Part shown: one piece after another, positions 43,169 through 53,178 of the stretch | How the letters are laid out: each line of letters starts with the position of its first letter | Numbering within the stretch: the first letter of the stretch is position 1 | From: Streptomyces sp. M92 | Lineage (GTDB): Bacteria > Actinomycetota > Actinomycetes > Streptomycetales > Streptomycetaceae | Length of the DNA: 64,000 bases | Assembly (NCBI RefSeq): GCF_028473745.1 | Contig: NZ_CP101137.1 | Location: 3,410,001-3,474,000, forward strand | Direction: 5' to 3' | Notes under the pieces: generated by a model | Told to the model about the DNA's origin: nothing | Seen by the model: only the letters and a program-made list of their open reading frames with translations | The model's database searches: none | Position numbers and translations under genes: made by a program

Positions 43169-46100
43169 CTAACGCTCCTGGTTGTAGGTGCTGTCAGGAC
43201 CACGGTGTTCATTCCTTGTGTCCTGGCCGTTCGTTTCACTGCCTGCGTTGCGGCCCCGTTCGACGCCGCGCCGCAGGTTGCTCAGCCTGCCCCGGACGTC
43301 CTCCGGAGCGCGGGAGACCTGTGGGCCTCCCTGGGGAGTGGATTCGGCGGTGCCCTCGACCAGGTTGGCCTTGGGTACCCGGCGCGGCAGCCCCGAGGAG
43401 GTCACCCCGCCCGCCTTGGGCCTGCGCAGCTGTGACGCCTGCTGCCAGCGGTCGTCGTTGGCCGACCGCCAGTTGTCCGTGCCGTTCGCACCGGCCGTGT
43501 CGGCCGGCGTCTCCTGGCCCACGTGACCCGCGCTGCCCGCGGTGGATCCGCGGCGGGGGAGACCGGCGTCGGTCATCTCGTGGGTGCCGGAGGCGGCCGG
43601 ACCCGGACGGTCGAAGCCTACGCGGTCCGCCTCGTTCACGTCAGCGGCCTGCGCGGATTCCGTCTCCGGTGCCCCGGAGGGGTACTGGTCCGGATAGCCG
43701 TTCTGATAGCCGTCCTGCTGCGGCCAGTCGTCCTGGTGGCGCCGCTGCTCGAAGGCCGAGTAGCCCTCCTGCGCGCCGACGCCGGCCGACTCGTGCCCGT
43801 TGCGGGCCGGGTCCCCGTACGAGGGGTCCGGGTAGCCGCCGCCCGCCGGGTAGCCCTCGCCCTGCGGCAGGCCGCCGTTCGGCGCGAAGTACTGCTCGTC
43901 GTACGTCTGCTGCTGGTCCCGGTACGCCGTCTGCTGCTGGTCGGCGTACGCCTGCTGGTCGTACCCGCCGGTCTGCTGGTCCCGGTAGCCGCCCTGGCCC
44001 TGGTCGTAGGCCGGCTGCTGACCGGTGAACTGGTCCTGGAAACCGGGAGTCTCGGCGTCCTCGCGGCCGCCGTGCTCCTCCGGGCCGGTCTGCTCGGGGT
44101 GCGACTGGGCCTCCAGGGCCGCGCGGCGCTCCTCGCGCATCAGCGAGCGGCCGACCGGGTCGAGCTCGCGTAGGTCGTCGGGGACGTCGGAGTACCGACT
44201 GTCGTCGAAGCCGAGTTCGGCGGCGGTCCGCATGGGCTGACCGACCTGCGCGAAGTTCTCACCCTGGAAGTTCTGCTCCGGGATGATCTGCGAGACGGTG
44301 AACTCGTCGCGCTGCTGGTGCTCGCCGCCGCCACCGTGGGTGATGGCGTCCGGGAGCATGACCAGCGAGGTGGTGCCCGCCTGCTCGCCGGAAGGGCGCA
44401 GCTGGACGCGGATGCCGTGCCGGTCGGACAGCCGGCCGACCACGAACAGGCCCATGCGCTGCGAGATCGCGGCGTCCACGGTCGGCGGGTTGGCCAGCTT
44501 GTGGTTGATGTCCGCGAAGTCCTCGGCGGTCAGGCCGATGCCCTTGTCGTGGATCTCGACCATCACGCGGCCGTCGGGCAGCCGGGTCGCGGTGACGCGG
44601 ACCTTGGTCTGCGGGGAGGAGAACGTGGTGGCGTTCTCCAGCAGCTCGGCGAGCAGGTGCACGAGGTCGGTCACGGCACGGCCGTGGATCTCGGCCTCGG
44701 GGACGCCCGACAGCTCGATGCGCTCGTACTGCTCCACCTCGGAGGAGGCGGCACGCAGCACGTCGACCAGCGGCACCGGCTGGTCCCAGCGGCGGCCGGG
44801 CTCCTCGCCGGCGAGGACCAGGAGGTTCTCGCCGTTGCGGCGCATACGGGTGGCCAGGTGGTCCAGCCGGAAGAGGCTCTCCAGCTGGTCGGGGTCGGCC
44901 TCGTTGTTCTCCAGGTCGGTGATCAGGGTCAGCTGGCCCTCGATCAGCGACTGGTTGCGGCGCGACAGGTTGGTGAAGATCGCGTTGATGTTGCCCCGCA
45001 GCAGGGCCTGCTCGGAGGCGAGCCGGACCGCCTCGCGGTGCACCTGGTCGAAGGCGCGGGCGACTTCGCCGATCTCGTCGGTCGAGGTGATCGGGATTGG
45101 CGCGACCCGGGTGTCGACCCGGCCGGGGTCGGTGCGGGAGAGCTGGTCGACCAGCATCGGCAGGCGCTGCTCGGCGATGCCGAAGGCGGCGGTGCGCAGC
45201 TGGCGCATGGAGCGGCTCATCTGGCGGGCCACCATGCCGGCCAGGATGAACGCGGCGAGCAGCGCGATCACGACCGCGGCACCCGTGATGTAGGCGTCCC
45301 GCTCGGCGTCGTCCGCGATCGTGGCCGCCTCGGTCACCGCCTTGTCGGCCAGGTCCGACTCGATCTTCTGGTACGCGTCGAACTTGAGGGTGTTGACCGC
45401 CCACCAGTTTTCCGGCGTGATGCCCTGCTCGGCCAGGTCGGCCCGGGCGCTGGGGTCCGTGGAGTCCAGCTGGGCCAGCTCCGAGACCATCGTGGTCGGG
45501 TTGGCCGGCGGCGGGACGTAGTCCGGGTCCTTGGCCTTGGCCTCCTTGGCCATGGCCGCGCCGTCCTCCTTGAGCTGCGCCTCGGCGTCCTCGAGCTTCT
45601 GGGCGTCCTCCTCCGTGCCGCCGCCGATGTACTCCTCGATCGCGATGCGCTCGAGGTAGGCGTACGAGGAGAGGGCGACGCGCTGGCTGGCGAGGTGGCT
45701 GGGCTCCGGACCCGGCTTGACCAGCATGTGCATGCCGATGGAACGCTCCAGGGAGAGCGCCGCCTTGGTCAGGGAGATCGCGTAGACGGTACGGCCGTAG
45801 GAGGTGATGTTGCCGGTGCCCAGACCGAGCTCGTTGGCGAACTCCATCAGGGGGTGGGCGACGCCGGTGTAGCCCTCCTCGGTCTCCACGCCCTTGAGCT
45901 TGGAGGTGTAGGCGGCCACGCGCAGCGACTGGAGCTTGGGCTCCTGCTCGCGGAACACCTTCAGCCGGCGTTCCAGACCGGGCTTGGACGGCATGCCCTG
46001 CGCCGCCTCGTCGAAGACGTCGGCCGCCTCGTCGGTGGCCTGGCGGGCCTTGACGACGGCGTCGTCCTTCTGGCCCTTGCCCGCAAGCAGCGGGGCGGCG

Positions 46101-46432
46101 GTGGTGTCGCGCTCGTTGTAGAGGGCGTTCGCGTAGTTCAGCGAGGCCTGCACCAGGCGAGCGGTGCTCTCGGCGTCCTCGGCGTCCTGCCAGGTGTCGA
46201 TCGAGCTCTTAACCTGGAAGCCGCCCATGACCAGGCCGACCAGCACGGGAATGAGCAGGATCGCGTTCAGCCGGGTGGTCACCCGCCAGTTGCGCGGGGA
46301 GAAGCGGCCGCCGCTCGGGGCGGGTTCCTCCGTGGGTTCCGCAGCGGGCACGGGGGCGGGCGCCGCTGTACGCGGCGGCGGGGTGAAGTTGCCCCGGGCC
46401 GATGGCTCGGGACTGTTCTTGCTTCGCCTCAC
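43169..46432 (-). CDS. cvnA: Conservon sensor histidine kinase CvnA (left conservon)
   Basis: 1087 residues. A Pro/Ala-rich N-tail precedes TM1 (LNAILLIPVLVGLVMGGF), a large nitrate/nitrite-sensor-like (NIT) extracellular helical domain (about 75-380), TM2 (AAVVIALLAAFILAGMVA), a HAMP region and a kinase core with the phospho-acceptor candidate in FRLDHLATRMRRNGENLL, N-box LAELLENATTFS and G-box HDKGIGL. From about residue 750 a 330-residue Gln/Tyr/Gly/Pro-rich tail follows, with YDQQ-like repeats, then conserved SGLPRRVPKANLV and VRGRLSNLRRG near the end. GTG start after gagagg. It begins the four-gene operon. Confidence 0.93.
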   Translation of the reverse strand: MRRSKNSPEPSARGNFTPPPRTAAPAPVPAAEPTEEPAPSGGRFSPRNWRVTTRLNAILLIPVLVGLVMGGFQVKSSIDTWQDAEDAESTARLVQASLNYANALYNERDTTAAPLLAGKGQKDDAVVKARQATDEAADVFDEAAQGMPSKPGLERRLKVFREQEPKLQSLRVAAYTSKLKGVETEEGYTGVAHPLMEFANELGLGTGNITSYGRTVYAISLTKAALSLERSIGMHMLVKPGPEPSHLASQRVALSSYAYLERIAIEEYIGGGTEEDAQKLEDAEAQLKEDGAAMAKEAKAKDPDYVPPPANPTTMVSELAQLDSTDPSARADLAEQGITPENWWAVNTLKFDAYQKIESDLADKAVTEAATIADDAERDAYITGAAVVIALLAAFILAGMVARQMSRSMRQLRTAAFGIAEQRLPMLVDQLSRTDPGRVDTRVAPIPITSTDEIGEVARAFDQVHREAVRLASEQALLRGNINAIFTNLSRRNQSLIEGQLTLITDLENNEADPDQLESLFRLDHLATRMRRNGENLLVLAGEEPGRRWDQPVPLVDVLRAASSEVEQYERIELSGVPEAEIHGRAVTDLVHLLAELLENATTFSSPQTKVRVTATRLPDGRVMVEIHDKGIGLTAEDFADINHKLANPPTVDAAISQRMGLFVVGRLSDRHGIRVQLRPSGEQAGTTSLVMLPDAITHGGGGEHQQRDEFTVSQIIPEQNFQGENFAQVGQPMRTAAELGFDDSRYSDVPDDLRELDPVGRSLMREERRAALEAQSHPEQTGPEEHGGREDAETPGFQDQFTGQQPAYDQGQGGYRDQQTGGYDQQAYADQQQTAYRDQQQTYDEQYFAPNGGLPQGEGYPAGGGYPDPSYGDPARNGHESAGVGAQEGYSAFEQRRHQDDWPQQDGYQNGYPDQYPSGAPETESAQAADVNEADRVGFDRPGPAASGTHEMTDAGLPRRGSTAGSAGHVGQETPADTAGANGTDNWRSANDDRWQQASQLRRPKAGGVTSSGLPRRVPKANLVEGTAESTPQGGPQVSRAPEDVRGRLSNLRRGVERGRNAGSETNGQDTRNEHRGPDSTYNQER

Positions 46433-46842
46433 TCGACCAACAACCTCTCGGCGGTCGGCACCTACGTCGTGCCGCTGTGTCTCAGAGCCCAGTCCGTCGA
46501 CGAGTACGTGCTACCGCTGAGTACGTCTCGTGCGTGGTTGACCGTTGGGCAGTTCTGGCATTCCAGCACGGCGACCTGCGCTCTTCCAAACAGTGGAACG
46601 CCGGGGTTACACGTGATGTAAGCCCCAGATAAAACGGTCATAAAGAGCGAGGCCCGTCAAAAGACGGTGCCTTCGTGCGCGCAGCGAGACCAGTTGACCG
46701 CGACGCGTGTTGATACCACCCGATTCCTCTGCCGAAACGTTATGAACGGCCGGGCCGACCGTGTCAAAGGACACAGTCGGCTCCGTGTCGTCTACGACAA
46801 CTGCCGTAGATCACTTCCGACTTGGCTGCTGCGGCCTGCGTA
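46433..46842. other. Intergenic region between the two conservons
   Basis: 410 bases without a convincing gene. On the cvnA side it is A+T-richer (around 46620-46650, including CCAGATAAAACGGTCATAAA) and should hold the leftward cvnA promoter. A CCGTC-AAAA-GACGG hairpin (46653-46666) and the stretch before the right-hand cvnD stop may end that operon. Short open frames here show no homology that I recognise. Confidence 0.5.
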
Positions 46843-47418
46843 CTACCGGAGCCGTGCCATCAGCGCGTGTTCCACCAGCGTGATCAGCGCGCTCTTCGCG
46901 TCGGCGCGGTGCCGGGCGTCGGTCGTGATGATCGGGGTGTCCGGGCCGATCTGCAGCGCCTCCCGCACCTCGTCCGGCGAGTACGGCTGCTGTCCGTCGA
47001 AGCCGTTCAGGGCGACGACGAAGGGCAGGCCGCTGTTCTCGAAGTAGTCCACCGCCGGGAAGCAGTCGGCCAGCCGGCGGGTGTCGCAGAGCACGACCGC
47101 GCCGATCGCGCCGCGCACCAGGTCGTCCCACATGAACCAGAAGCGGTCCTGGCCGGGCGTGCCGAACAGGTAGAGGATCAGGTCCTGGTCGAGCGTGATG
47201 CGGCCGAAGTCCATGGCGACCGTGGTGGTCGTCTTGTCCCCGGCGTGCGTGAGGTCGTCGATCCCGGCGCTGGCGGAGGTCATCACGGCCTCCGTGCGCA
47301 GGGGGTTGATCTCGGAGACGGCGCCCACGAACGTGGTCTTGCCGACGCCGAAGCCGCCGGCCACCACGATCTTCGCGGAGGTGGTCGCCCGCCCTCCGTC
47401 AGAGCTTTCGAAGTCCAC
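46843..47418 (-). CDS. cvnD: Conservon GTPase-like protein CvnD (right conservon)
   Basis: 191 residues with the same motifs as its partner at 41516: GGFGVGKTTF, FGTPGQDRFWFMW and NGFDGQQPY. Differences in the G domain are few (for example ALVLCDT-like VVLCDTRR here versus IVLVDTRR there). It overlaps cvnC by 20 bp. By position next to gltX it corresponds, from memory, to S. coelicolor conservon 1. Confidence 0.94.
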   Translation of the reverse strand: MDFESSDGGRATTSAKIVVAGGFGVGKTTFVGAVSEINPLRTEAVMTSASAGIDDLTHAGDKTTTTVAMDFGRITLDQDLILYLFGTPGQDRFWFMWDDLVRGAIGAVVLCDTRRLADCFPAVDYFENSGLPFVVALNGFDGQQPYSPDEVREALQIGPDTPIITTDARHRADAKSALITLVEHALMARLR

Positions 47419-47797
47419 TGAGCACCCTTTCGAGCAGTGTCACGTCCGGCGCACCGCCGTTGTTCTCGTCGCCGCCCGGCTGGTGAACCGCGACCATCCC
47501 GGCCTCCGCGAGGTCCGCGACCAGGATCCGGGCCACACCCAGCGGCATGGCCAGCAGGGCCGACACCTCGGCCACCGACTTCACCTCGCGGCACAGGTGG
47601 CAGATGCGCTGGTGCTCGGGCAGGAGCCCCATGAGCGCTGCCGGGTCGGCCGTCGTGCTGATCAGCGCCTCGATGGCGAGCTGATAGCGCGGCCTGGTCC
47701 GGCCACCGGTCATCGCGTACGGACGTACCAGCGGCTGGTCGCCCTCGTCCTCGTACGGCTCCGCGTACGGATCATGAGAGGCGGTGGGCGGGGTCAT
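47399..47797 (-). CDS. cvnC: Conservon protein CvnC, DUF742 (right conservon)
   Basis: 132 residues from the ATG at 47797, which has ggaggattc in front; an open frame reaching 47890 has no such site. A short acidic N-tail (YAEPYEDEGDQ) precedes the DUF742 domain with LVRPYAMTGGRTRPRYQLAI, HLCREVKSVAEVSALLAMPL and VTLLERVLSGLRKL. It is much shorter in the N-terminus than the left-hand CvnC. Confidence 0.92.
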   Translation of the reverse strand: MTPPTASHDPYAEPYEDEGDQPLVRPYAMTGGRTRPRYQLAIEALISTTADPAALMGLLPEHQRICHLCREVKSVAEVSALLAMPLGVARILVADLAEAGMVAVHQPGGDENNGGAPDVTLLERVLSGLRKL

Positions 47798-47908
47798 GAA
47801 TCCTCCGGGCGGGACAGCAGGTTGGTCAGTCGTGCCGTCTGACGAGGCCGGTGGGGGGATTGTGGCGGCCGGACGGTGATTTGGTAACACGGGTGGTGCC
47901 GGGGCCGA

Positions 47909-48331
47909 TCAGTGGAGCAGACTTCCTTGTAGCTCGGCGCGCAGGTCGGGCGTGAGCACCGCGCCCGCGCGGTCGACCAGGAGCGCCATCTCGTAGCCGA
48001 CGAGGCCGATGTCGCACTCCGGGTGGGCGAGGACGGCCAGGGAAGAGCCGTCCGAGACGGACATGAGGAAGAGGAACCCGCGTTCCATCTCCACGACCGT
48101 CTGTGCCACGTTGCCGCCCTCGAAGATCCGGGACGCCCCCGCGGTCAGCGAGGTGAGCCCCGAGGCGACGGCCGCGAGCTGGTCCGCGCGGTCGCGCGGG
48201 AAGCCCTCCGACATCGCCAGGAGGAGTCCGTCGGCGGACACGACGACGGTGTGGGACACCCCCGGGGTGTTGTCCACGAAATTCGTGATCAACCAGTTGA
48301 GGTTCTGTGCCGCCTGGCTCATCGGGCTCAA
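47909..48331 (-). CDS. cvnB: Conservon roadblock/LC7 protein CvnB (right conservon)
   Basis: 140 residues, nearly identical to the left-hand CvnB (LNWLITNFVDNTPGVSHTVV, GNVAQTVVEMERGFLFLMSV). The start aligned with its twin is a TTG at 48331, directly next to the cvnA TAG; an ATG at 48322 is the alternative. The tight junction suggests translational coupling to cvnA. Confidence 0.9.
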   Translation of the reverse strand: MSPMSQAAQNLNWLITNFVDNTPGVSHTVVVSADGLLLAMSEGFPRDRADQLAAVASGLTSLTAGASRIFEGGNVAQTVVEMERGFLFLMSVSDGSSLAVLAHPECDIGLVGYEMALLVDRAGAVLTPDLRAELQGSLLH

Positions 48332-51300
48332 CTAACGCTCCTGCTGGTGAGTGGGCCGCGGGTAGCTGCCGGTCTGGTTGGTACCGGCCTGACGGCCCTG
48401 TGCGATTCCCCGACGGAGATTGGTCAGCCGGCCGCGCACGTCGTCGGGCGCACGCGAGACCTGCGGACCGTTCTGGTTCGACTGCTGCTGGGCCGTGCCC
48501 GGGACGAGGTTGGCCCGGGGGACCCGGCGCGGCAGGCCGGAGGTGGTGATCCCGCCCGCAGCGGGCTGCCGGACACGCTCGGCCTGCCGGACGAGGTCGT
48601 CGTTCGGCGAGCTCCGCCAGGCGGAGGTGGCGGGCCGCTGAGGGGCCGCCGGGGTCTGGGGCTGGGCCGCCTGCGGCTCCGGCGACGCGGCCGGCGCGCT
48701 CTGCTGGGCCCGCCCCTCGCGGTCGCCGTGGAACCAGTTGGTCTCCAGCGTGTCGAACAGCGGCGTACGTCCGTCACCCGGGCCGGAGGCCGGGGGCAGC
48801 GCCCAGGCGTCTTCCGGCCGCTGCGCGGCGGTCCCGATCTGGGGCTCCTCGGCGGCGGGACGCTGCTGCGGTACGGGGGGCCGCGGCGCGGCGAAGTCGT
48901 TGCCGCCGTGCGTGCCGGACCCCTGCGAGCGCTCGAACGGGCCGGTGTCGGCCGGGTTCTCGTGCCCCGGCAGATGGTGCTGGCCGGTCGAGCCGTTGTC
49001 GTGCCCCTGGCCGGGCTGTCCGCCGAAGACGTCCGAGCGGACGAAGGCGCCGTTCTGCTGCGGGGCGGCCGGCTCGGGCCGCGCGAACCGGTCGCCCGAC
49101 TGGGCGTTCGCGCCGTACTGGTCCTGACCGAACGGGTCGTGACCGTACTGCTCCTGACCGTACTGGTCCTGACCCGGCTGGGTGAACTGTCCGGTGCTCT
49201 GCGGGTCCTCCTGGCGCGGTGCCGGGGCGTCGAAGTCCGGACGGGCGAACTCGGCCGTGGCGCCGGGGCCCTGGGCCTCGCCGAGAGGGGGGACCGCCGG
49301 CATCTCCGCGGTCGAGCCCGGGCCCTGCCGGTCGTCGTGGCGCGCAGCGCGGTCGGTACGGGAGCTGTCCGGCTCCTCGTGGCCGCGCGGGACGTCCAGC
49401 GAGGCGCGCGGCACGGACGGCTGCGCGTTCTCGTCGCTCCAGCTGGGCGTGCGTGGCTGCGGGTTGCCGCCGGGCAGCTCGGCCCGCGGTCCGCCGCGCG
49501 GCGGCAGCTGCGGCCGACGGCCCTGCTCGGCTGCTCGCATCTCGCGCCACCGCCACCCCCGGCGCTTCCCGGCGCTTCCCGCGCTGCGCGGGCGCGGAGG
49601 GACCGCGTCCGCCACCGAACATGTCCCGGCCCTGCGGAGCGTTGCCTTGCGGAGCGTTGCCTTGGAGCGCGTTGCCCTGCGGCGCGCTCATGCCCGCGGC
49701 CTGCAGGCCCTGCGGAGCACCGGGGGCCTGTCCGGCACCGGCGCCCGCGCCGGCCGGGGCCGGCCGGTTCTGCTGACCCGGGCCCGCGGGGGACTGGGGT
49801 CCGCGCGCGCCGCCCGGCGCACCCGGGCGCCCGTCCGCGTCCCGCCCGGGCAGTGTGCGGCCCGCGGTCCCTGACCGGCGGCGAGCCGGCCACCGCCCGG
49901 CGACCGGCGCCGAGGGCACCACCGCCACCACCGAAACCACCGCCGCCACCGAGAGCACCGCCGCCCTGGCCGCCACCGCGCCGGGCCGCCGCCACACCCG
50001 CGGCCGCCTGGGCCGCGGCCGGACCGCCGTTGCCGGCGCCCTGACCGGGCTTGGGCTGCGGCTTGCGGCCGCCCTGGGCGACGTCGACCGGCAGCATGAC
50101 CAGCGCGGTCGTACCACCGGAGTCCGACGGACGCAGCTGAATGCGGATGCCGTGGCGCTGCGAGAGGCGGCCGACCACGAACAGGCCCATGCGGCGGGAG
50201 ACGGAGACGTCCACGGTGGGCGGCGAGGCGAGCCGCTCGTTGATCGCGGCCAGGTCCTCGGGGGAGAGGCCGATGCCGGTGTCGTGGATCTCGATCAGCA
50301 CGCGGCCGTCGGGCAGCGCGTGACCGGTGACCTTGACCTTGGTCTGCGGGGAGGAGAACGAGGTCGCGTTCTCCAGCAGCTCGGCGAGCAGGTGCACGAG
50401 GTCGTTGACCACGCGGCCGGCGACCTCGGTGGTCGGCACGGAGGCCAGTTCGATGCGCTCGTACTGCTCCACCTCGGAGGCGGCGGCACGGAGCACGTCG
50501 ACCAGCGGGACCGGGCGGGTCCAGCGCCGGCCCGGCTCCTCGCCGGCGAGGACCAGGAGGTTCTCACCGTTACGGCGCATGCGCGTCGCGAGGTGGTCGA
50601 GCTTGAAGAGCGAGGACAGCTGGTCCGGGTCGGCCTCGCGGGACTCCAGTTCGGAGATGAGCGAGAGCTGGCGCTGGATGAGGCCCTGGGAACGGCGCGA
50701 GAGGTTGGTGAACATCGCGTTGACGTTGCCCCGAAGCAGGGCCTGCTCGGCGGCGAGGCGGACCGCCTCGCGGTGCACGTCGTCGAAGGCCGCGGCCACT
50801 CGGCCGATCTCGTCCCGGGAGTGCACGCCGACCGACTCCACCGAGGTGTCGACGTCCTGCGGGTCGGTCTCGGAGAGCTGCTTGACCAGCTCGGGCAGAC
50901 GGTCCTGGGCGACCTTGGTCGCGGTGTCCTCCAGGCGGCGCAGCGAGCGGATCATGGAGCGGGCCACGACGAAGGCACCGACCAGGGAGACACCGAGCAC
51001 CAGCAGGATCACGACACCCGAGATGATCGCCTCGCGCTCGGACTCGCTGCGCAGCTCACGGGCCTGCTGCTCCATGTCCTCCAGCAGCTTCAGCTCGATG
51101 TTCTTCATCTGCTGGATCTTGGTGGAGGAGTCGTCCAGCCAGTCCTGGTAGGACCGCTTGTCCAGTCCGCCGAGGGCGCCCTCCTTGGCGAGGGCGCGGC
51201 CCGCGTACGCGTCGGAGGACTCGATGACCGGGTTGCCCTCGGAGATCGGCTTGAGGAGTTCCTCGGCGCCGTCGCCGTAGATGCTGGTGAAGCTGCGGAT

Positions 51301-52221
51301 CTCGGACTTCTGGCTCTGCAGCGCGGACTCGGCGTACAGCCGGTCGTTCTCCGCGAGGTCGGGCTTGCCGGTGTTGCTCGCCGGGAGCGCCGCCGCGAGG
51401 ACCGCGCGCTGGATGGACGCGTACTCCTTGGCGGAGGAGAAGGCCGCCAGGGTTCGCGTGCGCTGGATCATCTCGGGGTTGCTGGTGGCTTCCGCCATGT
51501 CCTGCGAGAGGTCCAGCAGGTGGGTGATCAGGCGGTGGTACGCCTCGACGGTCTGCGTCGAGTTGTCCTCGGCCTGGTAGGCGGTGCTGCGGATCCGCTC
51601 CAGGTCGTTCAGGTCTCCGGCGAGACCGACGAGGCTGTCGCGGACGCCGACGAGGTTGCCGTCCTTGCTGGCGGCGTCGATCGCCTCGGAGCTGTCGAGG
51701 AAGTTCTTCCGGGCCCGGTCGGTCTTCTCCCGGTCGCCCTTGACGGCGATCGCACCGGAGGACGAGTCGTGCGCCAGCGGACCGGCGGACTGGTCGCGCT
51801 CCTCCTGGAGGGCGTGCGCCAGTTCGGTGGCCTGCTTGGTCATCTCGGTCAGCAGCTTCATGTTGTCGAGCTGCTGGATGTCCTCGACCGACTGGCTGAT
51901 GCGCATCGCGCCCAGCGAGGTGGCCGCGACCACCGGGAGCGCGAGCAGCGACACCAGGCGGGTGGAGATCCGCCAGTTGCGCAGGGCTATTCGCGGACCG
52001 GGGCCGGTCGAGCCCTTGGCCGGCTTCGCGGGCGGCTGCTGGCCGGAAGCGGAGTCTGCCGAGCCCTGGCGCCCGGCGCCGTCCCCGCTGTCGCTCGGCC
52101 GGTCCTGGCCCGGGTTCTGGGCGTGCTGGGGCGAGGAGCTGACGGCCTTGGGGCCAGTCCCGCCGTGCTGCGGCTCCGGCTCCGCCGAAGCGCTGCCATC
52201 CCTCTTGAAACGTCCCTGCAC
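48332..52221 (-). CDS. cvnA: Conservon sensor histidine kinase CvnA (right conservon), tail crosses two apparent frameshifts
   Basis: The GTG at 52221 (after agaggttg) starts a kinase with TM1 (STRLVSLLALPVVAATSLGA), a NIT-type sensor domain, TM2 (IISGVVILLVLGVSLVGAFV), HAMP, and a kinase core with N-box LAELLENATSFS and G-box HDTGIGL. All are in one frame. In the Gly/Pro/Gln-rich tail the protein-like sequence changes frame twice. Near 49855-49900 it moves to GRTLPGRDADGRPGAPGG. At 49561-49580, a 10-bp tandem duplication, it moves to EQGRRPQLPPRGG and on to the conserved end SGLPRRVPRANLV and VRGRLTNLRRG. Each step behaves as a +1 insertion. Without repair the first frame ends in Arg-rich nonsense at 48424. 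Either sequencing errors or a truncated-tail allele; the kinase core is intact. Confidence 0.85.
49561..49580. repeat. 10-bp tandem duplication at the second frameshift in cvnA
   Basis: GGCGCTTCCC occurs twice in a row (49561-49570, 49571-49580). Removing one copy restores a continuous frame reading QRGKRRGWRWREMRAAEQG. Ten bases is 3n+1, exactly the observed shift. Confidence 0.85.
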
Positions 52222-52823
52222 TAGCGTCGCAACCTCTGGACCAGGCACCCGGCCGCGTGAACGGCTGGGCACGGTGTCGGCGTCGTAGGGGCGCCCTGAA
52301 TACGCCCCCGTGGTGGTCGTGAGTGACCGGCGCTGGTTCCCCCTTCTCGCCGCCGCTCGGCGCTGGTGTGCGCCCCCTGTGCGCCGGCTCGATCCCGCAG
52401 CGGTCCGTGGAATTCCAGCACAGTGCCGGATCTCCAACAAGGCCCGTGGGTCAGGCCGTGACATAGGTGACAGCACGTGAGGGGCGAGTCACCGGACGTA
52501 GAAAATGATCACCCACAAACCGGACGTATGCCCGTGAATCGCCGACGCCGGACGGGTGTCCCAGTCGACATGATCAGCAGCGGAATGCGCGCTTCAGGTG
52601 GGCAATGTCGGTTTCGTCGGAGTGGTGTGGCGGTCGGAATTGACCGGTTTGACCCTTGATAAGTGAGCAAACTCACATGCCGATCGTGAGCCCCGGCCGG
52701 AGTCGCGGGGAATCGCATGTTTAGCCTGACGCTTTACAGAGAAGGCAAAACCGACAACCCGCGCCCTCGCAGGGCTTCTTGCAGCCCCTCCGGCGCCCGG
52801 ACACGACAGGGTTCCGTACAACC
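52222..52823. promoter_or_regulatory. Divergent control region between cvnA and a small gene
   Basis: About 600 bases without a convincing gene. It should carry the leftward conservon promoter and the rightward promoter for the small protein. A perfect inverted repeat GTGAG-CAAA-CTCAC lies at 52663-52676 in the A+T-richest part (CTTGATAAGTGAGCAAACTC), next to TTGACC (52650-52655). CTTTACAG near 52731 could be a -10 region for the small gene. Short frames here lack recognisable features. Confidence 0.45.
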
Positions 52824-53012
52824 GTGAAGACGACGATGATGTTCCACAAGATCGCCAACCCGCGACGCACGACGCTGGCGCACCTCGACGGCGCCGACGA
52901 ACTGCGGACGCCGGAGCAGCGGGAGCACGCCGTCGAGCTCCCCGCCCAGACCGCCAACCCCCGCCGCACGGTCCTCATGGAGGTCCCGGTCGCGGCCACC
53001 GCCGCACAGTAG
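52824..53012 (+). CDS. Small protein with duplicated ANPRRT motif, 62 aa
   Basis: Residues about 8-14 read IANPRRTTL and residues about 43-50 read TANPRRTVL, so the protein holds two copies of an ANPRRTxL motif separated by LDGADELRTPEQREHAVELP. No signal or membrane segment. The GTG at 52824 or the ATG at 52836 could be the start; neither has a strong ribosome site. Codon third positions are G/C and the motif repetition argues that it is real. Function unknown. Confidence 0.6.
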   Translation: MKTTMMFHKIANPRRTTLAHLDGADELRTPEQREHAVELPAQTANPRRTVLMEVPVAATAAQ

Positions 53013-53178
53013 TACGCCGCCCGGCCACCGCACGTTCAGCGGGCCGCACGGAACACGAGGGCGCCCGCGCCACGACCGCCACCCCGAGGGGAACCGGTGA
53101 TGCGCGAGGCGCCCCCGCCTTGCCGCGTTAGCCTGGAGCGTCAGACTCCAGCCAGCTCAGCAAGGGGCCAAGCAACCC

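Noticed and set aside
49855..52224. Plus-strand open frame of about 790 codons opposite cvnA
   Set aside because: Leu/Gly/Asp-rich shadow of the kinase gene; no ribosome site and no recognisable domain.
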